From Euptelea pleiosperma (Eukaryota; Streptophyta; Magnoliopsida; Ranunculales; Eupteleaceae): a DNA stretch of 64,000 bases. A program made the position numbers and the translations under genes. The DNA is taken from the NCBI GenBank assembly GCA_035048495.1, contig CM068547.1:28899913-28963912 (forward strand), written 5' to 3'. Position 1 is the first letter of the stretch; each line of letters begins with the position of its first letter. Below are positions 1 through 12,490 of the stretch, piece by piece. The notes under the pieces are model-generated. The model had not been told where the DNA came from and made no database searches. It saw nothing but the letters and a program-made list of their open reading frames with translations.

Positions 1-640
1 ATCAACATTGATGACAGACCCACAGTGTGAGCCATGTGGCACATCAGAGGCAATTGACCGCAGGGATGTTTGGCACATCCCTAGATGGGCTTACATGACA
101 AAATAGGCTTAATTAGTGATTTCTAACCTTTGAATCTGAGTAACCTAAATAATGTTAAAAATCCATGAAAAGGACTCTAATACAAGGGATAGAAATTATT
201 AGTCAGCTAAGGTATTCATGTGTCTAAGTCAAACCACCTATGGTCAACCATGCATAAAGCTCAATGTCGATTAGAGTCTTCTAATATCACCTATAGTCAA
301 ATCATGTCACTACGTCGCTTACCAGCTTAGATGTATATTGTGGTAACCCTGAAAAACATCTACACGCATTGGATCTTCATCGAACTTTTGAATCTTCATT
401 CTTCATTTGGTGGGCTTCATCTTCAGATCATACGGACTCTAAAGACTGACAACCTTTATAATAACACCCATTAATAACTTAAAACATGTTTGTCTATGAA
501 ATTAGCCAATCATAAAAAGTAAATTTTACATTGTCATAATTTAACATATTCAAATTCTCCAACTTCATAAAAAGAGATTAAGAATGAGGTTGATTTGGAT
601 ATCTTCATCCGCATCAAATATGGGTGCAATATCCCAATGT
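1..640. other. Gene-free stretch with part of a CACGTGGC-type MITE
   Basis: Bases 1-130 resemble one arm of the palindromic MITE family described at 43,640 (GTGGCACAT, GATGTTTGG, CCCTAGATGGG, TTAGTGATTTCTAA). From 130 to 640 I see only AT-rich DNA without a credible gene. Confidence 0.45.
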
Positions 641-654
641 ATGGTGTTTGAAAA

Positions 655-1023
655 GTGATCATTATGTATTTTCTCAGTGAAAATCAAGGATCTGTTGGAA
701 GAAAGAACAATAAACACAAAGATGCAAACACACGACACAAGATTTACATAGTTCCCTCAAGATCGAGATATGTCCACGGACGCACACCGATTTTATTATG
801 CTATGAACAAAAGAAAATACTCACAATACAATTAATGATGTCTCATGTAAACCAAGGTGTATATAACCTCAAAACGGAACTAGGGTTTCTGTATCTTTAT
901 GTAAAAGAACGAAAAATGCTCTTTTCGAAAAAAGACCTCCCCGAAAAAAAATTGGGGACGATGCCTCCAAACCCTCCTTTGGGAGGGAGCAGGCTGCCCC
1001 CTACAACCCCTCAGCCAGTTTAA
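655..1023. repeat. Possible degenerate LTR-retrotransposon fragment
   Basis: A 122-residue open frame on the plus strand matches nothing I recognise. The DNA includes a stretch around 735-785 (ACATAGTTCCCTCAAG, then TGTCCACGG) like a motif common in plant Copia-type elements. I treat the frame as chance within repeat DNA. Confidence 0.3.
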
Positions 1024-1879
1024 TGCGAAGCTGGACTATAGTGTGGTGACTTCATGTATAGTACTCTAGTATCAGACTCCATAAAACATAACATAATTGA
1101 TGGACAGTATTTTGATTATTCGTTGTAACTTACTGTCTAATCAAGCTAAAACCTGTAAACACCAAACTATAAAATTTAAGTATAGTGCAAATATGGGGTC
1201 GAACCACAAGGATGGGTGAGGAATAATGAATCAACTTGATCAACCAAAAATAATTCTAACAAAAAAAAAATGCTTTATAACTTATATTTAAAAGAATGAA
1301 TTTTTACCGGTCATTAACAAAGGTTGTCAATCTTTCTAATGAACCAGTCATGGCTGTAACATCTGCTTTATGTACCTTTATTCAGAATCGGTCACAGTTC
1401 ATCTTTACAAAATAGCATGATGAATGACAATGACCAACAAATGTCCGTAGTAGGTGAATTAATGTAGTCGAGTTAAAATAACCATTCACAGTTATGGTTG
1501 TTGCCCCGTCATGTCTGTAACAATCCTAATGTATACTTCCATCAATACAATTCGCTATATTTTTCATGACATCAAATAGAATGCAATATACATTCTATCA
1601 ATTAAGACGGGCAATTCAATCATGGACATCCAATAGAATGCAATAAACGGTTGTTATAACAGATTGTAACGCACAGAGGGAGAAATGAGAAAATAATAGA
1701 AATAACAAATAATAACGGTGTTGAAAATTAAATTTTGAATAAATTGAGGTCAAATGAGGCGGATTGAGTGGCTAAAATCTAACTGTCCAAATTAGATCGA
1801 TGGATTTGATCTCAACCACTCTTTATCTAACCGTCCACATTAGATGGATGGATAAAATAAGAGAATACAACTGAGTTGT

Positions 1880-3445
1880 CTTGATATATGCGTGGGTGGC
1901 CCGTGCCCGCAGCACTTTCCGACAAAGTGTTTGTCGAAAATCGGCTGAGAGTTAATCTCAGCCATCGATATGAAGCATAGTTGATCTCAGCCACTTATTA
2001 TTGAAGCCATATAAGATAAGAGGGGGTATAAGAAAACCACAGCCACTTGTTATATTGATAGTGGGTGGCCCGTGCCCACGGCAATTCCAGACAAAGCATT
2101 TGCCAAAATTTGGTGTGAGTGGCTGAGATCCACTGTCTAGTTAGAGGATAAGATCTTGGCCCTTCTTTGTTGAAACATATAAGAGCGGGTGTAAGTGGGG
2201 AGACAACTTCCATGTTTTGTTATATAGACTAGGGGGTGCCCCGTGCCATCGGCACTCCTCGACAAAGAATTTGCCAAAATCAGGTGAGTGCCGGAGATCC
2301 ACCATCCATTTGGGGGAGGATTAGATCTCAGCCCTTCACTGTTGATGGTTATAAGAGGAGGTATAAGTAGGGAGACAACCAATATGTTTTGTTATATCGA
2401 ATAGTAAATGGCCCATGCCCACGGCACTCTCCGACAAAAGCGTTTGCAAAAATTGGGTGCCTTCGGCACTCAAACGGTATAACGGACTGGGGCGTTACTA
2501 TTTTTTCCATTATAACGGCTGTTAAAACGGATTGTAACGCATAGAGGGAGAAATGGGAAAATAACGGAAATAACAAAAAATAACAGTGTTGAAATTTAAA
2601 TTTTGAATAAATTGAGGTGAAATGAGGCGGATTGAGTGGCTGAAATCTAACCGTCCAAATTAGTTCAATGGATTTGATCTCAACCACTGTTTATCTAACC
2701 GTCTACATTAGATGAATGGATAAGATAAGAGAAAACAACTGAGTTGTCTTGATATATGCATGGGTGGCCCGTGCGCGCGGCACTTTCCGATAAAGTGTTT
2801 GTCAAAATCGGGTGGGAGTTAATCTCAGCCATCGATATGAAGCATAGTGGATCTCAGCCACTCATTATTGAAGCCATATAAGATAAGAGGGATATAAGAA
2901 AACCATTAAATTTCCGTTAAATTCTATTTTTCTTTTTTAATTTTCAATTTTCAAATTTCGAATTTCAAAATTTGATTTTCAGCACCACTTTTTTCCCGTT
3001 AAAATCATTAAAATCCGTTAAAATCCATTTTTTCTATTTTTGCCCCTGGACGTTTCAATCCCTTTTAACGGTAACACCCCTCTCGAGGCATAAAAAATGG
3101 GGCTCCGGAGCCTAACCCTGGGCTATATGTAAATCCGACCCGTGCCCACGGCACTCATCGACTAAGCGATTGTCAAAATTGAGTGTGAGTGGCTTAGATC
3201 CACCGTCCATTTGGTGTGATAAGATATCGACCATCCTTTATGAAACCGGATAAGAGGGGGAGACAACCGTCCTGTTTTGTTATATAGATAGGTGACCCGT
3301 GCCCACGGCACTCATCGACAGAGCGTTTGTAAAAATTGGGTGTGAGTGGCTGAGATCCACCGTCCTTTTGGTGTGATAAGATCTCGGCCATCCTTTATGA
3401 AGCTGGATAAGAGGGGGAGACAACCGTCCTGTTTTGTAATATAGA
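1880..3445 (-). mobile_element. Array of short Helitron-like units in copy B
   Basis: About 150-175-bp degenerate units repeat head to tail, with others longer. Read on the minus strand a unit starts TCTATATAACAAAACAGG and ends with a GC-rich hairpin (GTGCC...GGCAC) followed by CACC and, in the best case near 2,220, CTAGT. TC at the start and hairpin plus CTAG(T) at the end are Helitron marks. Unit starts fall near 2,047, 2,217, 2,390, 3,287 and 3,435. No Rep/helicase frame is present, so the units are non-autonomous. Pieces of a GTTATAACGG-rich repeat are mixed in. Confidence 0.55.
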
Positions 3446-4063
3446 TAGACGGTCTGAATTCACAAAATCAGCAACCCACATGGCTAAAAAAAAAACATAC
3501 TGATAGGTTATGAAGTTAAGGGAACCTGTTCCCTTTTTCCCTGAAAAAAACATAACAGGCTGAAATCATTGGTCCCCCGACCTTGTGGCTTGAAAAGGGC
3601 ATATGAAAAGGCTCTGAGTGACTCACCGAGCTCCTTGAACGTATGATCACATCACACCCCCCAATTTATCTCAATTATTTTTGATGAACATGCAAGAAAT
3701 GTACATCAGATAGCTGCAAAGATCCAGGAAATCTCCCAGATAAGACCCATTGAGCTTACAGACGGTCATCATTCACTCCACAGAATATCTGATCGGGAAG
3801 TAGCAAACTCCCCTCAGTGTTTACCAGAAGAAAATAAATTACCCACTGTACGCTACAAGTCCTGAAATTGTGCTTATAAAACACTATATGAACCACAATA
3901 ATTAAACTTGAAATGTTTCTTTTCTTATTATCAAAACAAATCACCGCGATCCATCACTACAACCAAATATCACTCTTCCCCTCGCAACAAAGAAGGAACG
4001 GGGAAATACCTCGAGAGATAAAAAAGCACCAGAAAACTTCAGAGACAAGTGGTGGTTTCTGTT

Positions 4064-4069
4064 TTTATT
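4064..4069 (-). terminator. Poly(A) signal of COX10 copy B
   Basis: The same AATAAA at the same distance from the stop is kept in the duplicate. Confidence 0.5.
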
Positions 4070-4107
4070 AGGTAGACTTCTACAACAGCATACCCAGAGC
4101 GAAGGGC

Positions 4108-7100
4108 TCATATATCAGAATTAGCATACACAGGAGCTGGCAAGAAAGGAAATGGGGCAACGGAAGCATACGCAACAGGCGCGCGTGCTTGGTCACCTAG
4201 GGAGGACTCCCTCCTTGGCTTATAACGGTGGCGATCATTCTCACCCTCCTGCAACTGCATTTCTGAGAATGGGAGTCCAGAAAGTATACCTGCATTGGTT
4301 TCCATCAGGCCTTGCTGGTTATCAGTGAGGCGATGAAACATCAGCCCAGACATAAACACAGGAAGATACAGAAGGCTGGCATGGAACATCCTCCCGGCAT
4401 TCTTTGTGGTCCGGTCCTGATAAAATAGAACTGCTGCGGCACTCATACAAAGAGTGAGCAGTGCCGATTCAAGGCAAAACCACCCAGAAGTGACACCCCC
4501 TGCAGCCAGTTTGGTAATTAAGAATCTTAGCTGTGGAGAATCACATAAATGGGTGAGACAAGTATTGAAATAATCTTACTGATTTCGATATTGAAATAAT
4601 TTATCCAAAGAAGAAAACAAACTTCTATTTTAGTAGTACAAGAAATGCAAAAGAAAAATATTGAGCAAAGAATGTCAACTGAAGAAACTACGTCAGTGAG
4701 GGGAATAAGCAGGATGTGCACACACACTGCACATGTGCAGGGATCAGGTCCTCATGTTAAATCTGGAAGATCATTTTCATGGCCAACAATTGCCCCAATT
4801 GGATGGGATGATGCTACTAAACCAATCTACCCCTTTCTGAACTGTTATAAATTATATGGTGTATGATGCAGCCCACCGAATGATGGATCCAACACCCTTG
4901 CCTAGGGTGCTTACCTGCAAAAAAGCCCATGCAAAGAGGATGGCCTCCAGTTCTTCCATTCAAACACAAGTATTCCTCATATAAACACATACATATTTAT
5001 ACATGGGTTCATGGTTGTGAACAAATTTACATACAACTTGTAGGATTTTGGCCCTTGCTAATAAAACCACCTTTTGCAAGTGATGGACTAGTCAAGGGCC
5101 ATCTTATCTTTGTCACGATCAATCCAAAAAGAGCGCAGAAAAAAAAAGTTATATAAAGTTTTAGGGCCTCCCCGTCATATGCTAAAAGTTCATCAAACCA
5201 AAAGATGTATCATCTGCTTCAATCTAATGAAAGCAATATAACGAGTAAGAGGCTTTTTCTAATGGAAGAGTAAAATGACATTGAATGAAGCAATAGTACA
5301 TCAAAATTAGAGATGTTAAAATACTACGATTTACAATTAAGATCCCATGTATCAAAATTGAACAGGAACACAACCATCTGAATCCCTTTTGAGAAGAATC
5401 CTATGATTTTCATTTGAATCTCATGATTTACAATTTAAAACTTAAATCCTATTATTTGATTTGAAAACAAGTGGCGTTGTTTCAAATGCAATTGTGAACC
5501 CCATTTTAATGAATGTTAGTGGTTTTATGATACAAAATTACAGCAAAAGTGGATGACATTTGGCACACTGCACCTATGCACATCTGAACTATAAAATGAA
5601 CCTACAAACAATTATTTCGGCGATTTATACATGTGATTTTTTTGCATGAAAAAACCTCACTAAACAATAGAAATGGCATGCCTTAGTGCGTGTCCAAACA
5701 TTACGATATAAAACTTCAAAAAAGTTCAGTGAATAATAGAGAAGAAATATGAAATAAGAAAGAGTTTACGTGTGAGAGAAAAGAGAAAATTGAATGAGAT
5801 TAGAATCAGGGAAATGACAATAAGAACAAAATTGAGTACAGTAACGACTTTATAGATTAGTGAGATGAAATTTTGATTTGTTTATCTAAGAATGAAGACT
5901 TTTGAGTTGACGAAATGATTTCTATACTTAGTCAAAAATTTGTTTAATACAGTTGTTGATAAAATAGTTTGTCTGCTTTATTGAAGCTGTTAAAAATAGA
6001 CGTATACCTTTACCATTATGCCCGTTATAATGGGTCACATCATGGTGAAAAAAGGTCAAAATAATAGTATTTTATTATTTTTAATTTTTTTCCCAAAATA
6101 AATTAGGAGCATTAACGTTATAACAGCCGTTATAACATTTTTCTAAACCATTGTCACAGACACGTGTCAGGTATCAAACAGATACAAATTGTATGCATAA
6201 ATGCACGTGCCACACAAACACAAATGAAAAATTCAAAAGCAATGAGGACTTTCTAAATGTATACTAATATATTAAGGGAAGCATGGTTCCAGGTAGGTAT
6301 TTTGTAAGTTGATGAAGTCAATCTTTTAATAATCATTTAAAAGATCTTTAGTTTACCTAACAAATTTAATGGGTAAAATAATATTTTATTTTTAAAGTTC
6401 ACTTACTAATAAATATAAAAGGAGAGATAGACGTGTGGTGCCCATTACATTTTCTCTCATTTTCAAAATTGACTACGCATCTTTTAGGAAAGTAATTTTT
6501 TCCTTAAGAAGTTCAACTTTGAATCCATAAGTTGGTTTGCTATAAAAATGAATCCAATAAAAAACTCTCACCTAAATCTTTCCACTGATATCCATTACTA
6601 ACTATTTCGTTTGACTATAATAATGAAATTTACTTTAAATAAAATTATAATGACCTTAAAAATTTGAATCATAAATTAAAAATCTGAATCTTTATGACCA
6701 ATATTGAGGTAAACAAGAGTTACTAAGTTAACCACTGACTCGTAAATTCTCTTTACATTTGGTTTCATTCCAAAAAAGCTCCAATTACTTATAAAAATTA
6801 TCTAAGGTATGCATTTGCTGGATCCTAAGGTCCATTTACCATCTTCGTACATCGACATATGGTGCAGAAATGGATTTAAATGTCAATTCCGGCCTAGATT
6901 TCGGCCGAGGTCAAAAACTAAAGCAAGATTTCGATTTTTGATCAAAATCAGAAAAACCTTTAAATTTATAATATGGCATTCATTTTTTTTTTTTTTGATA
7001 AGTTAATATGGCATTCATTTTCCTTGCTCTCTCTTTAAGTTATTTAATGTTATTTAACAGTGTGTTGGTCCACTTAAATCGTATCTCCTTTTCTTTCATT

Positions 7101-10100
7101 GTATATGGAGGATAAACCTTTCTCTCCCTCTCTCATTCAAAGATTGGTTTTGAATAGCGTCCCAAAATTTCCAAGATTCCTTAGAATTTAATTTTGGTGG
7201 AGGTCGAAACCAATACGAACTCCCAAAAATTTTCAGGGATTTTGTTGAAATTTAAAACCATGGGTGCAGTTAAGTGGAACTTAACAATTAGTGAGATCCA
7301 CCTAGAGTAACTCTTATGTCAAAAACCATTCTATTTGAATGACTGTGGCCCTCCGATCCATAACACCATTTTGAATGGTTAAGAATATATATCAAATCTA
7401 TTTTAAAGCATGCAATCTTTTTCTTTTTTTTGATAAGTATAGAAAACAAAGATCTAAAAAACAAAAAAGCCCAAGAGCCGAAAAAGAAAAGGAGAAAAAC
7501 AATCCCGACTACGCATCCCTAGAGCATAAAAGTTCCCAACAAAACACAAAGTCTTCAAAGAAAAGCCCTCTGCACTCCTCATGAGCCTTAGACTACAAGA
7601 ACATCATCCCCTTAATCGAAACCTATGTTACTAGGTTTGGGTACAGGTGCTAGGTATGGTATGGATATGGATCCATGTGTAGAGTGCAGACTTGCTCAAC
7701 CCTTAATTATTAGGGTATAGGAACATGGCTATCTAGTTAATGTTATAATATTTTTATAATATCATAGTAGTATTTATTATTTTCTTTCAATTTTTTAACA
7801 TGCTATCAAGGCTTTTTAATATTTATTTGATGTAGGCAGGACCTAGAGGGCCTCTCATCATGGGTTTAGGCTAAACCCAAAGCCAAACACCTAAGAGAAG
7901 ACTTGGGGTATTTTGGGGGTTTTATGTTGCTTTCGTTGTTCTTGTAATTATGGGAAAGATGTGTGATTAGGATTAGTATAGGTGATCCAATCTGGGAAAG
8001 ATGTATCATGGGTACCTCATAAGTTTTGAAGGCCTAAACTATGTTATATGGATTTTTCTAAACAGGCGAAGTACCCATGTTGGATACGCGTCAGAGTCCG
8101 ACACCACCAAATTCTATTTTACTTTTTTTTTGTTTTTTCCCTTACATGCTTGATACTAACATTTGTCATAAGTTATGAGTTCTACCTTTTACAATTCAAG
8201 TTTTCTATGCAACCTGCGTAGCATTACATATATGTATTCTCTTGTCTACAAGTATATGATACAAATCATAAGATATTATTTCACATTATCCACCATTATC
8301 CTTATTATTATATAAAAATAATTACTTTGTTTTACATTATTCAATGAATATTGCCAAGTCCACGAATCCTATTTTTTAGGTTTGTTGAATTGGACACTAC
8401 GCCCATGTTGGACTCTGACACTTGTACTCGTATCAATGCAACATAGGGTCTAAGTAACATAGAGCAAAACAAATTTTGAATAATGGCTTTCCTACATATA
8501 GCCAAGCAAATGGTGGATCCCAACCCTACACTTACACCACGTAAAGTATAAGTGCAATGCCATTAATTGAGCATCACGTGCATCGCATGTGCCCCACCAC
8601 TACTAAGAGATAAAATCAAAATGAGCACCAAACTGCTATTAGAATTGAAGTAAGATATATTGATGAGTAACATATACTCATTTATTGGGCCAAATATATT
8701 GCAGTCATCAGTCTTTATCTTAACTCATCTTAAAGGAGGTATTAATTTGACAAACTAAGTAACCGTAGTCTTAATCAAGAAAAACAAGGTGCGATATGTT
8801 TAGATCATGACAATCACAGAATTCTTTGTCAACTGACTTTTTGGTTATTCACATTGCAATCTGTAAAATAATCTTGGCACTCGCTAAAAGTATGGTACCT
8901 TTCAAAGAATGTTCATAAGTATCAAAGCAAGTGTCGGCATATGTGGACATGTGTCAATGCCATTAAATAATTTAAATTGTCGACATATTTTTGCTAGTGG
9001 GGAATGTCAGGTATTTCAATATCATAGACCCATGGTCAAAAAATTCAATCAAGTGCTTTAAAAAGCAGACTAGAACACACAAAAAAATGAAACAGATAAA
9101 AATAAAATGAAGTACTTGACCGAGTCTTCAGTCTCGAGTTAACTCAGATTAGAGCCCTGAGCCCTCCCTTTTATGGTTCCAATGGATAATGTATTATAAC
9201 TAATCCACAAGGAACAAAAGTCTGGGGACGGTATGTCTTGTAGCATCTTCAAGAAAAATATCTGGAGCAGTATACAAAACTATAGTTCTACAAGAAAAAC
9301 TAAATCCCAAACTTGGCAAGAGTATTTCATAGACTATCCGGAGGTTATTCAATTTTAATTTCACTTTTTGAAAAAACCATGATAAGGTGTATTTAGAAGC
9401 ATATTGATAACTGATACATTCATGTTTTTAATGTTCAGCGAGTGGTTAGTCCCACCGCAACCCAGAAGATGGTCAATCAACTGCTTTGACAGCTTCTTTG
9501 CCACCTTTCCAGCCCTTGGAAGAGCTTCAGTGAAACAGATGGGACATTGGCCTTGTATTTAAGTTACTCTCGTGATTTGCAGTGAATTGCGTCCAGGCTT
9601 GCAACCTTAAAAGTATTTCGTATCAACTGGTCAGCTGAGATTGACAACTCAAAAGAAACACTGAATAGCTACAATGAGTCAAGCCATGCAACTAGCATAT
9701 TTTTTTTTTCCAATTTAAGTCTGTAGTTGTGCAACATAACAATGTTTGTGAGGATATAAGATAAAGAAAGTGTCTGTTTCTTTAGTCGGCCAAAACAAGT
9801 CCGTTATATACCAGAGAACAAAATAAACATGATATTTACAACGTATGGTATCAAAGATGGTCCTCACAAATGTTTTATATAGGGCTTTAGAACTCACAGT
9901 CATAGGCTAAGAAACCCAACGGAAGCAGATACAGGCAGTTCCTCAAAGCCACCAAAGCAGTTCTCTGACCAGAAGCATCAGCAAGAGAGAACATCCTAAA
10001 CCTGAATAATTCAACAAATCCCAGAATGAGAGAAAGCAATAATATTTTAACTGAGGTCAGCGGGTTCAAACATCTGACCATTTTCGACCCACATGTGATG

Positions 10101-11144
10101 CACACATTAGCAATGAAGTTGGGTCCCACCATTCAGTGATTCCCACGGAGCCCCCTCCTGTGTCAAGGACTGATTACTTGCCTGATCTGTGGACTTGTTT
10201 TTTTATACGCTTCAATTAGTAAGACTTTTTGAAGAAGACCATTCACAAATTTTTGTACCCTTAACCATCCAACAGAATGGGATAGATGGCTGGTGATACC
10301 ATTCCAATTTTTAAAAAGTATGTCTCCTGCCTAAAAAATCACCTCTGCATTTGCACGCGCCTTAAGCATTGTGCATGAAGGTCACACATGGAGACATCCT
10401 AACTGAAGTGTTCCTCTACTCATAAAGTTCAGAACATCATTTTAAAGGCCTTTGAGACTTATGCATTGATGCTTGTCTTGAGGCAAGGCTTCCTCAAAAT
10501 GGACAGAGGTTTATCAAAATAGTGAAAATGCTTCTGAGGCATACACGACACACCTCATCTACTGAGGCTCTTCAAAACACGTACGCCTCATGCCTTTTTA
10601 ATGCTATGTGTCAAAGGTGTACGCATCATGTGCATATTCTGGGTAATTTCAGTTGCTTGCCTTGGAAAATTCTTTTTTTTTCTCCAAACCGTAATTAAAT
10701 ATAATAAGCAATTTTAGGTTATGTTACAACAACAAAACATCTCTTTCTCCGTCTTTCTCCCTGTGAAATAGACCAACATTATTTTGTTATATTTTTCTAA
10801 TTTCTCTTTTTATTGAATTTATCCTTTCATTTATTTTTTCATTTTTGGTATTCATTTAAAAAAGCATGTGAGGCCTACACTCCATACCGCAAGGCTTAGA
10901 CCTCATGCTTTAGTCCATTAAACACCTCACCCCACACCTCCGCATTTAAAAACTTGATATCAGAATTCCTGAATCCATCAATTATATTCAAATTTTGAAT
11001 TGCAGTAAGCATGCATACCCTCCAGCAGCATAATCATTGCGACACAAGTATGCAAGAGCCATGAAATGAGGTATTTGCCAAAAATATAGGGCAGCTGGAA
11101 GAATCATCCCATTAAGCGAGACCTGACCCGAAGCTGCTGCCCAC
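4108..11144 (-). pseudogene. Partial COX10 duplicate (exons 5B, 6B, 7B only)
   Basis: Three exons of COX10 recur downstream of RH41 on the same strand: 5B at 11144-11019, 6B at 10001-9898 and 7B at 4499-4108. Lengths (126, 104 and 392 nt), phases, splice dinucleotides and stop codon all match copy A. By eye the 622 coding bases differ at three places: 11,063 (silent), 4,357 (silent) and 4,395, which turns the Arg before RMFHAS into Gly. No exon 1-4 sequence precedes it; RH41 is there instead. Alone it could not make an enzyme, since it lacks the presequence and the first prenyltransferase motif. It could be a dead partial copy, an alternative 3' end spliced from exon 4 across RH41, or an assembly duplication of haplotypes. 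Confidence 0.82.
4500..9897. other. Intron 6B of the COX10 duplicate, no gene
   Basis: AT-rich intron of 5.4 kb with intact GT and AG ends. It holds a GTTATAACGG-type repeat near 6,010-6,160 and an LTR-like segment with TGTAGGCAGGACC near 7,832 that is cut short relative to copy A. The small open frames here are not conserved proteins. Confidence 0.6.
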
Positions 11145-11469
11145 CTAAAAACCAAACATAAATGGTGTCAGTATGCAACATAACACGTAGTGTCGACCAA
11201 GAAACACTAATTCTTGCAAAAAAATACTAGCAAAATGACATGTTATGAACACCATCCAGATTCTGCAGGAGTATCCTTTATAAATTATGATTTGTGTGAG
11301 ATAAGTGTAAACTTGAAAGAATTCCACAGAAGATCCAAGTGAGAAGGGGTGTCAACGATTAGGTTCAGGTACTAGACAGATGACTCAGACCCAACTCAGT
11401 TATCAGACAGGTCTGGAAGATAGACCCAGGCCCAGCCAAATCAATCACGTCTATCGGATATATGTCATC

Positions 11470-12060
11470 TACCTCTAATAATGTGCCACATGTCTCATAT
11501 TGTGGGCTGTGATCGCTCGCTCACAGCCCCATGGTGTGAGTGAAGGTTTACTCAAAAAAAAAAAAAATTTGTGATGTAACAAGGTTCACTGTACACCTGA
11601 CGCCAAATGGTGTCAGGTAGAGCCATATCTAATACTCACCCTTTTGGTCCACCTAATAAACCCACGAAAAAGACTCCAATCCAACGGTTACAAATCACTA
11701 ACAGACATAATCTGAAATCCATGGGGCCATAGTGGGATGTACACAATCATAATCTGTAGATATGTAATTATCTACAAAGCAATCCCTAGATGGGCCTACA
11801 AACCCAAAATCTTAGTGATTTATAAGTGTTGGATTGGAGTCGTTTTCATGGGTTGATTTTAGCCGTGGAAATTTGATCATTATTTGGGTACAAGGATCCA
11901 AATGTTCAAAATCACTAATAACGCTGATTTTTGGTTTGTAGGCCCATAAAGGGATTGGCCAAACATCCATACCGTTAGCGTCCTCTAAAAGTGTGCCATA
12001 TGGCTTATATTGTGGGCAGTCATCAAGGGCGGTCATCATAGGCGGTCAGCGAAGTTTTAC
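11470..12060. mobile_element. CACGTGGC-family MITE
   Basis: Two arms of the palindromic family lie here in opposite orientation (GTGCCACATG with ATATTGTGGGC at 11,484; TGCCATATGG with ATATTGTGGGC near 11,996). A second inverted piece with a TCACAGCCCC end sits at 11,510. A MITE end with GATGTAACAAGG is at 11,572. It fills part of the gap between copy B and RH41. Confidence 0.5.
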
Positions 12061-12490
12061 TAAGTAGGTGGTGGACGTTGGTGGAGTAAATGAAGTTAGG
12101 GCGGGACGCGTGGAAAATTGATCCAAGTGGAAAATCACTTTAAATCATTGAGTGTTAATCGGGATGTTTTAGTTCATGGAGTTTTTCTCAATTGCTACCA
12201 AGCAACAGTAAACTAATGCATCGTAAACTAAAGCACCGTAACTAAATGCATTCATTTACAGTGTACCAAGCAAAGCCTCAGTCAATTAAGATTTAAGACA
12301 GGGACCTTAGCCTTTAGCATTGTACTCCATCTGACAGACCATCGTCGGAGTTGCTGTTGTGCTAATCCAAAGCCATTTTTTTGAGTAATATTGACCATTT
12401 TTGAAGCGCAACTCCAAAGCCATTACAATAAGCACTTGATGCCGAAAGAGATTTCAGGGAAGCACACACAAAAAACCACTCTCTCAAGCT

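Larger units (their letters stand above)
1650..11463. repeat. Segmental duplication, copy B
   Basis: This block is collinear with 22,205-32,722. It carries a Helitron-like array, the COX10 3' flank, exons 7B-5B and both introns. Homology stops on the right at the shared CTATCGGATATATG and on the left inside the repeat array. Against copy A it holds about 310 bp extra near 6,450-6,760 and about 110 bp extra near 10,760-10,860. It lacks about 0.9 kb at 8,000, including a Mutator-like MITE. Noncoding parts differ by scattered substitutions and small indels; coding parts hardly differ. Confidence 0.9.

Noticed and set aside
655..1023. 122-residue open frame
   Set aside because: Low-complexity, no known domain, overlaps LTR-like DNA; no sign of a promoter or introns.
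1880..3445. Plain satellite DNA
   Set aside because: Units vary in length and have Helitron-like starts and ends, so I favour short mobile units over a satellite, with moderate confidence.
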